From NCBI GenBank assembly GCA_948567375.1, contig OX419756.1, positions 37,798,552-37,862,551 on the forward strand: 64,000 nt of DNA, in the 5' to 3' direction. Positions 46,746 through 57,771 of this stretch are shown one piece after another. The position numbers were made by a program, and so were the translations under genes. Positions within the stretch are counted from its first letter, which is position 1; each line of letters starts with the position of its first letter. This stretch comes from Lunularia cruciata (lineage: Eukaryota > Streptophyta > Marchantiopsida > Lunulariales > Lunulariaceae). The notes beneath the pieces are model-generated. The model did no database searches. It was given only the letters and a program-made list of their open reading frames with translations, and had not been told where the DNA came from.

Positions 46746-48413
46746 CTAGGGGATTCTAGCATGATCGTAGCCCTTGTAATAGAACATCTGTATCCATCCA
46801 CCCAACCACCACCCTATAGCTCCGCTAACACCGGCGAAAACAACTGCCTTGATTCGATTGCTTGGATCTGATAACACAGCACCCACCCCAAGGCAAAACA
46901 GAGCTAAAAGGAACAATAATTTTCTCGCCAGTTCAAAATTAGCCAGGGCCTTCGAGCACACTGCACACTGCTTGGTGTGGCTTGAGTAGCGGTTTAGAAG
47001 ATCTTCTTTCTTGGTAATCAGAGGTGGTAGACTCGGATCCACTCCTTCAGCCCACTGTATTCCCCCTGCATATCTTGTAAGCCACTGACGAAAAGCACCA
47101 ACATACCGATCAGCTGTAGTGGGCATAAAATAAGCTTTGTTCCACTTGTCGAGCTGACCCCCTATCTTATCTCGCAGGTACCTCTCCTGTTCGTGTAGCA
47201 AGCTCGCGTCGCCATCTAGAAGATTAAGCATCATTTGATGATCCAACCACCTGGGAAACAATTGCCACCAGTTGGGACCACTAGACAGACCGATCATGAA
47301 GTTCCTGGCATTCACCACCACGATTCGACAATTCCCAGGTGATGTAGGAGTGCAATACGTGGTCGTTGCAGCCTTAGCGTTTTTGAACTTGGTTAGTTCG
47401 TACTCGTAAGCAAACCGAGCAGGCGCGTCGAATGTGTGGATTGATGGAGCCCCCACAACTTTCTTCATCTCCGCACTGAAACCTTCAGGGCCCATCTTCT
47501 TCACCTCCAGGTCCAAGGCTGTTGCCTGATCACGTTTTCCCATAATTCCTCCGTTCACATTATGATGAGCTACAGGAATATGACTCGGGTCGGATAAATT
47601 CTCCATTCCAGTGTCATACCCATATGGTAAATCCCTAAAAGTTTCTACAGCACACCACCCTTCCTCATCTACACAAGCAGTGACCGGTGGCTCGGTTTGG
47701 CTTGCCAAATCAGCCGAGTTTTCATCAGGCCAAACGAAAATAATCCCCTGTCTCACCACAACTGGAAGAGCTGTGGCAGAAGCCTTCGTCTGACAACATG
47801 CTTTGGATTCCACACCCTCAGTCTTTGCTTGAGGAATTCTAGCACAGGAACCATCTCCTCTGAAACTCCAGCCATGGTATGAACACTGAATACACCCTTC
47901 CTCATCTACTCGACCTTCCGACAACGGGGCTAAACGATGCGGGCAGATATCAAGAACACAACTAAATTTCCCTTCCTTGTCACACCAAAATACTACTTTC
48001 CGACCCAGAATGTGGAACGGATACGGCACCGTTCGGTCAAAGTCCTGCACTGGTATAACGGGGTACCAATTCGTCTGCCAATTAAACTTCTTCGCATCAC
48101 CAGTACTCAAATTCAACGCGGAGCTATCCTTTTCCGCACTAATCTCCTCAGCTGGTGGAGAAACAGCACACCCAACGAAGGTAGGAGCAACCCTTTTCCC
48201 ACGTTGCATCTTATGCCACAGGCGCAGGGCCAAAGCAGCAGTTTTTAAGTCAGCCGACGTAGCGGAAGATATGGAACTCTTATGCCCTACTTTCGGGCTC
48301 CATGTTTGAGAACTAATCACAGAAGAAAATCCACGACAATTACCTTCTCTTGAGGGTGTCCAAATTGCCGACGACCTGCCTCCAGCAATTCCAAGGGCTT
48401 GAACGGGCTGCAT
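46746..48413 (-). CDS. Chloroplast Rieske [2Fe-2S] / non-haem iron oxygenase, PAO/TIC55/PTC52 family
   Basis: An uninterrupted frame of 555 codons from ATG at 48413 to TAG at 46748-46746. Family members of about 530-550 residues include pheophorbide a oxygenase, TIC55 and PTC52, all in plastid membranes. The first roughly 100 residues are Ser/Arg-rich and poor in acids, fitting a transit peptide. The Rieske cluster ligands are CPH (C157, H159) and CSYH (C177, H180). The mononuclear iron motif NLSDPSHIPVAHH gives D275, H278 and H283. A CxxC (C483, C486) precedes two membrane spans (about 498-514 and 522-544), the C-terminal layout of this family. The same frame stays open upstream only to a TAA at 48482 and has no ATG there, so 48413 is the natural start. 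No intron is visible in the coding part, although angiosperm relatives have several. Assignment within the family is unsure; it resembles PTC52/PAO more than generic Rieske enzymes. Probable role: AdoMet-independent oxygenation of a chlorophyll-type substrate. Confidence 0.93.
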   Translation of the reverse strand: MQPVQALGIAGGRSSAIWTPSREGNCRGFSSVISSQTWSPKVGHKSSISSATSADLKTAALALRLWHKMQRGKRVAPTFVGCAVSPPAEEISAEKDSSALNLSTGDAKKFNWQTNWYPVIPVQDFDRTVPYPFHILGRKVVFWCDKEGKFSCVLDICPHRLAPLSEGRVDEEGCIQCSYHGWSFRGDGSCARIPQAKTEGVESKACCQTKASATALPVVVRQGIIFVWPDENSADLASQTEPPVTACVDEEGWCAVETFRDLPYGYDTGMENLSDPSHIPVAHHNVNGGIMGKRDQATALDLEVKKMGPEGFSAEMKKVVGAPSIHTFDAPARFAYEYELTKFKNAKAATTTYCTPTSPGNCRIVVVNARNFMIGLSSGPNWWQLFPRWLDHQMMLNLLDGDASLLHEQERYLRDKIGGQLDKWNKAYFMPTTADRYVGAFRQWLTRYAGGIQWAEGVDPSLPPLITKKEDLLNRYSSHTKQCAVCSKALANFELARKLLFLLALFCLGVGAVLSDPSNRIKAVVFAGVSGAIGWWLGGWIQMFYYKGYDHARIP

Positions 48414-49620
48414 CTGCCAAGAGTATGTATACTCCAAAGGTTTTCCCTGTTCGAAAGTATTATATACCAAGGCAGCAAGTTAGCTCGAGCCCGAGATCCC
48501 CAGAAAGAAGAAATAGAAGACACGATATACGTAGCAGGCGCACCCAAAACTCTCAGAAGTAAACTCCACGGTTCGGCACGATAATGCTAAGGGAAGGTCG
48601 AGTGAGAGTTGCTGACAAGTAAGCGTTGGCTCGTGGCCTACTCTACAGTACACGAACTCAACAAAGACCACCACCACGAGTCGAAAGGTTTACACCACAA
48701 GTGGAATCATGACGAGAAGTGAATTGGACGCCAAACTTACGGCAGTAGCATCTTAACTGCATGTGTCTGAACTTGAAGTCAAACTGGTGGAACATTGAGA
48801 ACCTTGGTGGACTCCTGTTATGAGTTGAGAGAATTAAACTTACCGTTCATAGTTTGCCAAGGCGCTTGGATCTGCTGCTTGTCAGCCATTATTTACTGGA
48901 GGGGTGATAATCCATTACGTGGTTGTGACGGGGTCAAACAAGTACTACCTCTATAATCTACCTCTTCTAGACGCACGATCTCATCTCTGGCCCTATCCCA
49001 TGTGGAGTTCCGTGAAGTTGATGAAACACCCGTTTTGGAAACAAGGACGACAATCTCATCGGAAGCCGATGACTGTTGAAGTAGCCGTCCGATTTGAAGC
49101 ATTCATCCATCCAGTCACAAGCTTTGATTGCTCCCGTCATGCTCCGGGTAAGCAAGCTTTATGAAGTGTTCATCGAGTCACAGGTTCCGTTGCATCCGTC
49201 AATCCGTCGCTCCCAAGCTCGATTCCCATAGGACAAACTTTTCGTTTTGCGGTAGCCTCACTCCATCCAAAAGGTGAACCCAAATAACCGGCTCGAGTTG
49301 AGGACGTGGAAAAACCAAACTAATGAGAGATTGAAGGTTTCACAGATGTGGAGATTATCGAAAACGCGCAACACGCATGTGATAACAACGACGGGAAGAC
49401 CGCACCAAGTGGAGGTAAAATGAGGCTAACCTCCAATCTGGAAACTTGCGAGTGCGAGTCACAACAACTAACCCCTTCACTCTTCTCTTCATGGACTTCG
49501 TGACTTCGGGAGAGTGTGGAGCCGGGACAGGAGAGGGAGGGACGGAGAGGAAAGAAATACATTTGACGAGGGTTCTCGAGCATATAGCACTTGAGTGAAC
49601 AGTTTATTCTGATCGGTTTT
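48414..49620 (-). other. Upstream region of the Rieske gene, with a possible 5' exon
   Basis: About 1.2 kb of mixed composition without mobile-element signatures. On the minus strand an ATG at 48889 opens 15 codons that run into a consensus splice donor, ATGAACG|GTAAGT (48844/48843). A second GTAAGT is at 48739. A TTACTTGTCAG acceptor-like site lies at about 48620. This could be a 5' UTR exon. The phase does not join the short ATG frame to the main frame at the acceptors I examined, so I do not extend the CDS. Confidence 0.4.
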
Positions 49621-50631
49621 CAATTTTGGTTCCATGGGTAATTTGAAGAGTATGGAGGAGAATCGAGTAGAAAGTTAAAGGAAGTTTTAGATTTTATAGG
49701 GAGTAGAAAGTTAAGGGAAGTTTTAGATTTTTTAGGGTTTAGAGTGATGAGTGCGCCTGAGAATGATAGGTCAGGAGTTTACATTTTTTATTTCTTGGTT
49801 TTCATGATTGAGTTCATGGGGATACTAGTTTAAAAAATATTGAGATGAAAATTGAAAGTGATGAGAGTTTATAGTTCTATGGATTTGGAAAGATTATATT
49901 TTTATGAGTTGGGATGTGAGGGGTTGTGGTTCAATAGGCATGGGGACATATGGAGAGGAGCATCATGTGTTATTATCATTATCCTTGTGCTAACCATGCT
50001 TACATCTCCCCCCGTCTAGAGCGACTCGAGATACACCATGCCCGATGTGTCATCGATGTTTTACCTCGCAAGGGGTAAAGACCCATGTGGAAAGGATACA
50101 CAAGGATTATGATTGGACCTCTTAGGATGCTCATGTGAGGCGAGGGACCACATTGATAGCAAGGACACTTGGGATTATGCACACTTCCTCTATCTCTTCA
50201 TTGACCATTCCAAGGATATCGATCGAGTCGTCGGAGTGGTTAGCTTTTGAAAGCAATTGCATTTTGGGGTTATTTGAGACTAGTTTTCCATGGCCATGTA
50301 TATTCTATAGGCTACCTCTACACTCCACGATGAGGCTAGATAGGCTTTTTGTTTATCACTTGATTGTTTGGCACGTGATCCCTTGGACAAGTCAGCATGG
50401 TTCCTATTCCTCTTACTCTCTCAATGGTATCTTTGTTTTGCTAGCGGAGGATGTGCGAGGCATAGAGAGGTGGCTAGATTTAGTCTATTCCGAGCGGAGG
50501 ATTTGGTGGTCCTATAGGAGGAGTCTATTAGGGCTGCACATTTTAGGATAGGTTTTACCACAAGATATCACAAAGTCCACTCGATATATGATAGTGTAGG
50601 ACATTGGGTCTAGCACGAGAGTTTAGTAGAG
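49621..50631. other. Unassigned spacer before DGy-4
   Basis: A local tandem duplication (GTAGAAAGTTAA-GGAAGTTTTAGATTTT, about 35 bp, near 49668 and 49704) is visible. A 138-codon plus-strand frame (50135-50551) has no recognisable domain and lies beside an LTR. Nothing else identified. Confidence 0.4.
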
Positions 50632-51083
50632 TATGTCACGCCATTTGTAGTGTTGCATCTAGATTGATTGGACACTGGAGTTGCAAGGATAGTAGTTAGA
50701 GTTATTTGAGCAGTTTCTCAAAGACTACTTTCTGACAATCAGATTTCTTGTTTGGGGTACTGACTTCACGGTGGGGCCCACCATCACTTTGCACCGTTTG
50801 CAACGTCGAGTGTGCCGTCAACGTGACCGTTAGGGTTCAGACCTAGCTCGAGTCCAAGGGGTATACTTTTGAAGTGTAGCTCCAGAGAGCTCACTTCTCT
50901 GATGTTGAGCCTTTGAGTTCCTAGCTATGGTGGATAGAGGCCGGAGAGCATCACCTGGATTCTCTATGCTTGAGTGGGTGTGGCTTGATTGTAATCAATG
51001 CCTAGTTGTTGGCAGTTTATAGAGTGACAAATCAAGTACTGATCTGAGTTGAGATGAGTTGAGAGTGGTAAACATTCTAATTA
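50632..51083 (+). repeat. DGy-4 5' LTR, lacking its first ~108 bp
   Basis: It matches the 3' LTR from about position 108 (TGTCACGCCATTTG against TATCATGCCATTTG) to the end (CTAATTA). The missing start is exactly the segment found as an extra copy after the 3' LTR. Confidence 0.85.
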
Positions 51084-51091
51084 TATCAGAG
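51084..51091 (+). other. Candidate primer-binding site (TATCAGAG)
   Basis: TATCAGAG directly follows the LTR end. It matches the core of the initiator-Met tRNA primer site common in plant LTR elements (TGGTATCAGAGC), without the leading TGG. Its position supports the LTR border. Confidence 0.45.
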
Positions 51092-52345
51092 AAGTGAAGT
51101 CAGGGGGAAATCGAGTGCAGGAACTTTGAGTGTTGGTGGTATTTCCAAGCTTGGTGGATCGTTGGTAGCTCGATTCAAGTTCAGTGTTTCCCTAGTGTGC
51201 AGAAGCTCGTTCAATTGATGCAGATTTGGCAATAAAGCAGATGGTGTGCGGAAGCTTTGGCCAAATTTTGAGCAAAGAAGGAGCAAATTTCAAGCAGTGG
51301 TTGTGATTTTGAGCTGAGGAGTTGAAGGCAAGACCAATTTGTTGCAAGTTGGGCTCAAAAAGTCAAATTGAAGGTGGAGTTGGGAAGCTATTCTCATGAA
51401 TTTGTGATTTGGAGAAACCCGTGTTTTCAATTTGGCTCAAGTGGAAAGTTAGCGGGGAATTTGGCAGTCAGCCAACTTTAGGGTTTACGTCAGATTTTGG
51501 CTACATTTTACATCAGATTTTGGCCAAATTTGGAGAAGTTTTGCTGTTTGGCCACATCTGGATGAGTTTCGATAGTTTGGAGGACTTTTGCAAGTTTGGA
51601 GGAGTTTTGCCAAATTTTGGAGGAGGTTTGAAGTGGCAAGAAGAAAGGCCTCATTTGGCATTTTGAGGCATAGGGCTATGAGAGGCTACAAAGGCCTAGA
51701 AGGGCCAACTTGATGGCATGAGGCTAGCTAGTTTAGAGTAGATCTTAGTCATTGGTTGGTAAAATCTGCCTTTCTTGCTAGATTGTGCGCAATAGGGTTT
51801 GACCCCTAGATCTCTTGTTCCTAGATTGGTGCCCTAGCCAACTGGTCCATCCTCACTTGTTGTCCTAGTGATTGTGCCATTGTTATCTATACACATGTAG
51901 CTTTGGCTAGGAGAGGCAGTTTGATCCCATTCTTGGTGATCTTGGTAGCTCCGAACTTAGATACAAACTTCTCTTATCTCAAATGCCAAATGGTGGTAAA
52001 ATCAATCCCGTGTTGTGTTATGAGATGGAGGGTTTTTGTTTAGATTTCTTGTGATTGGACCCCCTCCATTCTTTGCTTCCTGTTTGTGCACCACGTTTGT
52101 ATGAGGTGCCCTGACTTTTGAGTGTTGATGCTCTAGTGTGCTCTTGGTAGTGAGGCTGGAGTGATGACTAGTAAGACTACCTTTGTTTCTCTCTGGTGAG
52201 GCAAGAAGTGATGACCTATAGATTGTGAGAGTGCGTGTTATGATGGCAGGTTACATGTTGCTCTTTCCCTTAGTGTAGTTATCTCGGTTAGAGTTACATT
52301 AGTGGGTGGTGCTTAGTTGGTATTGGCACTTGGTGGTGTTGGTAC
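51092..52345 (+). other. DGy-4 leader
   Basis: About 1.25 kb between the LTR and gag. Open frames here are short and show no domain. A short GGCACTTGGTGGTGTT-type repeat occurs at 52320-52375. The region presumably holds packaging and untranslated sequences. Confidence 0.6.
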
Positions 52346-53560
52346 GTGGTGGTGTTGGCACTTGGTGGGGTACTTGCGGTTGCAGTTGGTGGTTTTGGTT
52401 TTTTTTTGTGGTTACTTGGTTACGACAGAGTTCTTTGGGGATTCAGAGGAGATAGCCCTGTAGTACACAGTGGGTTTACTCGAAGTGGCACTCGGTATCA
52501 GCCTGTATCTCAGGTCCAAGTGAGGGAGGAGATTGACTCTGAGTTGGAGTTTGACACAAGAGCTGATTCAGTTGAGAGTGCACTTGGTGTGTCCGCACCA
52601 TTGTTGTGGAACATGGACGAGATTTATGGAGCCCCCAAAGGCCCTAAGCATTACTCTGGTACAATGGGTACCATTGAGTTGGATGACTTCATCTAGGAGT
52701 TTGATAGTTGGTATGATCTGCACCAGATGCGGAACCCGACTTTGTTTACACCCTTCATGGCATGGAAGGGGTTGTTTCAACATCTAGAGGGTCCGCCAAT
52801 GGATGACTACCATGAGTTCAAGAGAGCTCATTTGGAGGAGATCAAGTTATAGAGACAATATTGGTCTCCGAACCATGTCTCTATCACTTCAGGTTTGGTG
52901 GCCAAGAGTAGATTGGCTGTACCTATGAGTTCTAACTCAAGTAATGTTGGTGGAGCTAGTGGAGGTGCACTAGCTAGAGATAATGCTACTACGAGTGGAG
53001 GTACAGCTGTTGGAGGTGGTGTGGTACCGGGGTTTAACCCCCATGGTGGAGTTCTTCTTGTGTTTGAGGCAAAACTACCAAGGAGTGCAGACTGACAAGT
53101 TGAGGAACTTGTAAGAGTTCCAGCAAAAGGCTGGAGAGAGCCTACGCAAGGGATACACTCCCATGAAGCGGCTGATCAGTTTCACTCAGGGAGTTACTGA
53201 GGCCCAGGCAGTCCACTTTTGGTATGGGATATTGGACAGGGAGTTACGACGTAGAGTTCGTGATGCTACGTTGTTGCAAGCTACTTCACCTACTTTGGCA
53301 GTGGTCTTTGGTTTGGCTAAGCGTATTGAGCTCAACATGGTGGAGGAGAGGGTGGTGACATCTGGATTGGGTAGGGAGACCTCATCCATAGCTTCTACTT
53401 CTTCTAGAGTGCAGCAGAGTGCACCATACCTAGTTGGTTTTTGAGGACAGGGTGGACAGCCCAGATCCCATGGAGCGAGTGGAGGACCTATAGTAGTTAG
53501 ACCCTTACCTTCATTTTGGGTCAGCAGTAGCCAGTGAATGGTAGTGTTGCTTGTTGGCCT
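52346..53560 (+). pseudogene. Gag (DGy-4), degenerate
   Basis: The core includes FDSWYDLHQMRNPTLFTPFM, LFQHLEGPPMDDYHEFKRAH and KLRNL..FQQKAGESLRKGY, then ITFTQGVTEAQAVHFWYGIL-like sequence (53163-53444), all typical of retrotransposon gag helices. Stops include TAG at 52694-52696 and near 52850, where CAG is expected, plus frame changes near 53050 and 53530. It formed the virus-like particle. Confidence 0.8.
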
Positions 53561-53800
53561 TGTGGTGGATCTCACCATAGGAGAGAGTGTACTTAGGGCA
53601 GCAGACCTGATACCTCTGGTGCTTCACAACTAGCATAGAGGCAGTGTGAGCATTGCCACAGATTTGATCACACTAGTGACCGGTGTTTTGACCTACACCC
53701 GGAATTACAGAGTGGTCGGGTTGTTATGGCAGGTAGTAGAGGAGCTCCAATTCATGGAGGAGGAGGTGGTAGAGGTGGTGGTAGAGGATCTACACCTAGT
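53550..53800 (+). pseudogene. Two zinc knuckles and RGG-like tract (DGy-4 gag C-terminus)
   Basis: The first knuckle-like motif is CWPCGGSHHRREC and the second is a perfect CCHC, CEHCHRFDHTSDRC. TAG codons at CAG positions separate them. A Gly/Arg tract (GGGGGRGGGRG, near 53757-53790) and a short heptad segment (IEQLE, then TAG, RLASMAIAQ) follow. This is the nucleic-acid-binding end of gag. Confidence 0.8.
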
Positions 53801-54328
53801 AGGGGTGCAGTACCTGCCTTTACTTCTGATACAGCTATGGCTACTCGGATTGAGCAATTGGAGTAGAGATTGGCTAGTATGGCTATTGCTCAGAGGAGAT
53901 CAGATTTGGGTGCTAAGGCTTCTACCTCATATGTTGGTGACAGAGATGCTTTGGACTTCATGTGCGGAGTAGCACAAGTAGATGCATCTACAACAGTGAT
54001 TAGGAGTGCAGTACGTGCTCCATAGCCTAGAGGAGCATCAGTGGAGTTGGACCCACAGAGAGGAAAGGTTGGGAGACAGGTCAGACTTCCCCAGTCTTTC
54101 ACACTATCTAAGGCATTGTAGACGACATCCATGGTTCCTAGACGTCCCAATGTAGGTGTGGTAGGTGGTGATAGAGTGCATGATGGACTACTTGCTAGTC
54201 AACCACCTACTACTACACAAACTGAGTCTAGCATGATATTGGGGGTGGCTCAGCTGATTATGTAGCGTCCTTTGTTTTTGGCCAATGATATGTTTACATT
54301 GGGAGTTGACCCAACCCTAGTATTCTGA

Positions 54329-54766
54329 TTGGCTGCCACATTGTGTGAGAGTAGGGATAGTGTGGTTCCTACTACTAGAGCAGAGGTGGTTGGTAGTGGA
54401 GCTGACTTGGTTGAGGAGCATGAGATCCATTCAGCGACCAGTGGTTTATGGCAGGCAGCAATAGCTAGATTGGAGGAGTTGCTAGCTAGACCGGCCTTTG
54501 AGAGAGCGTGGTTTACACCTGGTGTTGTCCTATTGGATAACCAGAGGGGGATTTTCCATTTGGTGGGACCTTCAGGGAAGGTCTATACACCACAAAGAGT
54601 CTTGTTAGACTCTGGTGCGCAACCCCTTATGTTGGGGAAGGCTGCAATTGTCGGTCTAGAGTTACAAAAGACCGATGTGGAGAGATGTCCATTTCAGATC
54701 CAAACATCTCTAGGTGGTGGTTTGACTCAATACATCACATGTGGGGAGCTTGTTGTCCAAGTTTAG
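54329..54766 (+). pseudogene. Retropepsin-like protease (DGy-4)
   Basis: An open run of 145 codons ending in TAG at 54764-54766. The catalytic signature VLLDSGAQPLMLG has its Asp codon at 54608-54610. The following IVGLEL and TSLGGGLTQYIT segments are shared with the other DGy copies. The flap and dimer parts are not obvious by eye. The frame continues after the TAG into the linker before the methyltransferase. Confidence 0.82.
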
Positions 54767-55289
54767 CCTGGTCATCCGACTGACAACTCGGTGGTGAGAG
54801 CTCAAGCTATTGCAACAATAGCTGAGTCATATGATGTGCTAGTTGGGGGAGCAATGTTATACCCCATGGGTTTTAGCATTGACTATTGGGAAGAGACAAC
54901 CTCTTATAAATCTGGTTGGCAATCTAGTGAGGGACGGGTATGTTGCCTATGAGTATGCTTTAGTAGTAGCAGTCTTGGCTCACTGTAGTCCAAGACCATG
55001 GCAACATCCATTTTAGCTTTCAAAGGTGCATTTACTTGGCCTGGTGACTTGCTGGAGTAGAACGTCCATGCAGAGGATACTCCAATACCGGAGGAGATCA
55101 CTTGGCTTTGGAGTACAAGTGGGATTGTTCCATCCACCTTGGATGTTCCATTGTGGAGTTCCGAGGAGGCGTTGCAACAACATGCAGATCAGTTGGTGCA
55201 ACAGGCTTGGAGTGGAGCCTTCGTACCATTAGGAGATGAGTGTGAGGATGAGCCTCCAGAGGCAATTGCTTTGACACCTCTGGATACCA

Positions 55290-56280
55290 CACTCGTTGCT
55301 TGGCAGTATCCAATAGAGGGGATATGTCTATTGGAGTTGTTTGGAGGGATTAGCACCGGACTAGCTGCGGTGTTACAAGCGGGTATACGAGTATAGAGGT
55401 ACTTGTATGTAGAGAGAGATGAGACTGCTAGGCGAGTCTCTCTACATCATGTGGCACACTTGACCCATCGGTATCGGGAGTTATTACCGATGGCAGTAGT
55501 CCGAGGTTACCAAAAGGCCCTGCCAACTGACATTTCCTTATTGGGGGCGCATGACCTAGGAAGATATGGAACTATTCACTTGGTGATTTCTAGATGGCCA
55601 TATTAGGGACATACACGTGCTGGTAGAGGATTGGGTCTCCAAGATCCTCATTTTGGTGTGTTTTGGGAGATGTTACAAATACTACAACATCTCGAGGTTC
55701 ATCAGTCTATTTCTCCAACTTACCTTTTGGAGAATGTTCCTTTGATGGGTGATTCTTGCACCAGAGTGGTGGCGAGTACACATTAGATCCATTCTTGGAT
55801 GGGACCTGCTATATTGTTAGATGCAGCCAAAGTGGGATCACGGGCTCATTGTCTTTGTCTTTGGTGGACAAACCTCTTACCCAGAGAGGTTTTATAGCAT
55901 GCTTATGATGGGATTCAGCGACTTGACCACATCCTTGTTGATGATATCTTGGATGTTGGGCATGAGTCTCAGACAGTGGTAGTGGCTGATAGGTCACCTA
56001 TGGCAATGGTGAACCTAGTTGGACAGCCTAGAGCTACATTTCCCACACTCATGAGTTTCCTAGGCTCTCATGCGTTTTGAGAGGGAGGACCTGGACTTGT
56101 TTGGGACTCACAGTTACAGCAGTTGGTGGAGCCCAACGCTGATGAGAAAGAGTGGGTAATGGGTTTTTGCACCGATATTACCGCTGTTCCAACAATGTCA
56201 AAGGCATCTAGGCGTCAGGTGTTAGGTCAAGCTATGGACCTAAATTGTTTGACCTGGATTGTGAGCCTTGGCTCGGACAC
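55290..56280 (+). pseudogene. DNMT3-like C5-cytosine methyltransferase domain (DGy-4), catalytic Cys lost
   Basis: All main motifs are readable in canonical order. Motif I is LLELFGGISTGLAAVL (55328-55375). The motif II/III region is YLYVERDETARRVSLHH. Motif IV is HLVISRWPY (Pro-Tyr at 55598-55603 where A copies have Pro-Cys) followed by TAG at 55604. Motif VI is TYLLENVPLMG (Glu codon 55730). Motif VIII is ILLDAAKVGSRAH...WWTNL (55813-55878), matching the DNMT3 pattern P-x3-DAKEV...W-x-NLP. Motifs IX/X are EWVMGFCTDITAVP and RRQVLGQAMDLNC (56150-56250). I-to-X order and motif VIII fit DNMT3 and exclude DRM, whose motifs are rearranged. The length of about 320 residues equals a full catalytic domain. 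It lies between protease and RT. TGT-to-TAT and CAG-to-TAG changes inactivate this copy. Confidence 0.88.
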
Positions 56281-56850
56281 TTGTGAGTCCTGTGCCTATC
56301 AAGACGATTCAAGCACATGCTGGGGCGATGGACAGAGTGGACATGGTATTCTTGGGACACATCTAGTACCTACTATGGAGAGTGGTCTACTTGGAGTCCA
56401 TCCAGGTGAGCGTGGGCTACTTGGATTACACCCTTGGTCCACATGGGATGTAGCTAGAGGACGTGTGGAGCTTGCAGCTAGAGTGGAGGGAATTTTTCAC
56501 ATAGAGGTTTGGACCTTTAGTGGTCAAGAGCATGACACTATTGCTCCCAAGGGCCCAATGTAGCAGCCAATCAATACGTCTTCCACTCCTACGACAATTA
56601 CAAAGTATACTTGGGAGCCAGATCTTGGACCCAAGCTTACTGGAGAGGAAAGACGGAGGGTTTGGAGGTTCTTGAGGAGTCACACGAGTTGTTTTGCTTT
56701 CAGTATGAAGGATTTGGTGCTCTGAAGGGACCTAGTATACGGATTGAGCTGACTAGTGGCACACTAGTTTTCTGATGTCCTTATTGATATAGTGATATGG
56801 AGAGGACATTGATTCAGAGCTAGAGTAGTGACCTTTTTGAGGCTGTTTTT
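56281..56850 (+). other. Linker between methyltransferase and RT (DGy-4)
   Basis: The linker encodes TCESCAYQDDSSTCWGD near 56277-56330, shared with DGy-1 and DGy-2, then a region without recognised fold that leads to RT. Relative to DGy-1, about 42 bases just before the Cys-rich tract are missing here. The Cys spacing (C-x2-C-x7-C) may bind metal but matches no domain I know. Confidence 0.45.
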
Positions 56851-57771
56851 GTGGAGATTCCACATGGAGAGTATGCATCAGCGACAATGATGCCAACCAA
56901 GAAAGATATGCATGGCAACTATATAGATAGGCGGATGTGTGGAGATTACCATCCTATCAACCAACAGACCAGGGCTGATTGGTATGCCATGCTTACACCG
57001 GAGGAGATTTTTGATGCGATTGGGCATGCAAAGGTCTTCAATACTTTGGATCTTCAAGCAAGATATCATCAGCTGCCAATCAGGGAGGAAGATAAGTCCA
57101 AGATAGCATTTTGGGCTATTGATCCTCACGGTAAGGATGTATTATATCAGTGGAGGTTCTTATCATTTGGGTTAAAGAATGCTCCTATTGAGTTCCAAAG
57201 GGTCATGGATAGGATCTTAGCTGGATTGGATTTTGCTTGGTGCTATATTGATGACATTTTCGTCTATAGCACTACTATGGAGGAGCATGAGAGATGGATG
57301 TTGGAGGTGTTTGAGAGATTGAGATCTCATGGACTCAAATTACATCTTGGGAAGTGTAGGTTCTTCCACAAGCAGGTTGAGTATTTGGGTCACACTATCT
57401 ACCCCGGAGGACTTGGTGTTCAACAGACCAAGGTGGAGGCTATTGCATGTATTCCTCGGCCTACAGATGTGAGCAAAGTGCAAGCATTCCTTGGGTTGGT
57501 GAACTTCTATCACCGCTATGTTAGAGGATTTAGTGCCATTGCTAAGGCCTTGGTGAAGCTGACCAAGCTTACACAAGAGTGGTGTTGGGGAGATGAGCAG
57601 GAGAGAGCTTTTGTAGAGCTCAAGGAGAGGTTGACATCTGCTCCTATTTTGAGGAGACCAATCAAGGGACAACCATTTCAGGTTCATACTGATTGGAGTA
57701 TGTTGGGTCTTGGAGCGATGATGAGGGGAAGGAGTTTGTGGTGGCCTATGCTAGTCACTCCAACAATTTAG
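56851..57771 (+). pseudogene. Reverse transcriptase (DGy-4), long open frame
   Basis: 306 codons are open. Blocks in order: MCGDYHPINQQTRADWY, FNTLDLQARYHQLPI (first catalytic Asp), LSFGLKNAPIEFQRVMD, CYIDDIFVYS (active site at 57244-57255), HLGKCRFFHKQVEYLGHTI and the RT connection FLGLVNFYHRYVRGFS. The sequence then enters RNase H. This is a textbook Ty3/gypsy RT and probably the most recently active part. The run opens at a GTG inside the polyprotein, so it is not a separate gene start. Confidence 0.92.

Noticed and set aside
48414-48470. Extension of the Rieske frame to 48470
   Set aside because: The codon there is TTG, with a TAA just upstream; the first ATG in frame is at 48413.
50135-50551. 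138-codon plus-strand frame before DGy-4
   Set aside because: No domain, no conservation seen and composition typical of spacer DNA; not enough to call a gene.
55290-56280. Assignment of the methyltransferase to the DRM or CMT group
   Set aside because: Motifs run I to X, unlike the rearranged DRM order; no chromodomain interrupts motifs as in CMT; motif VIII and the C-terminal block fit DNMT3.
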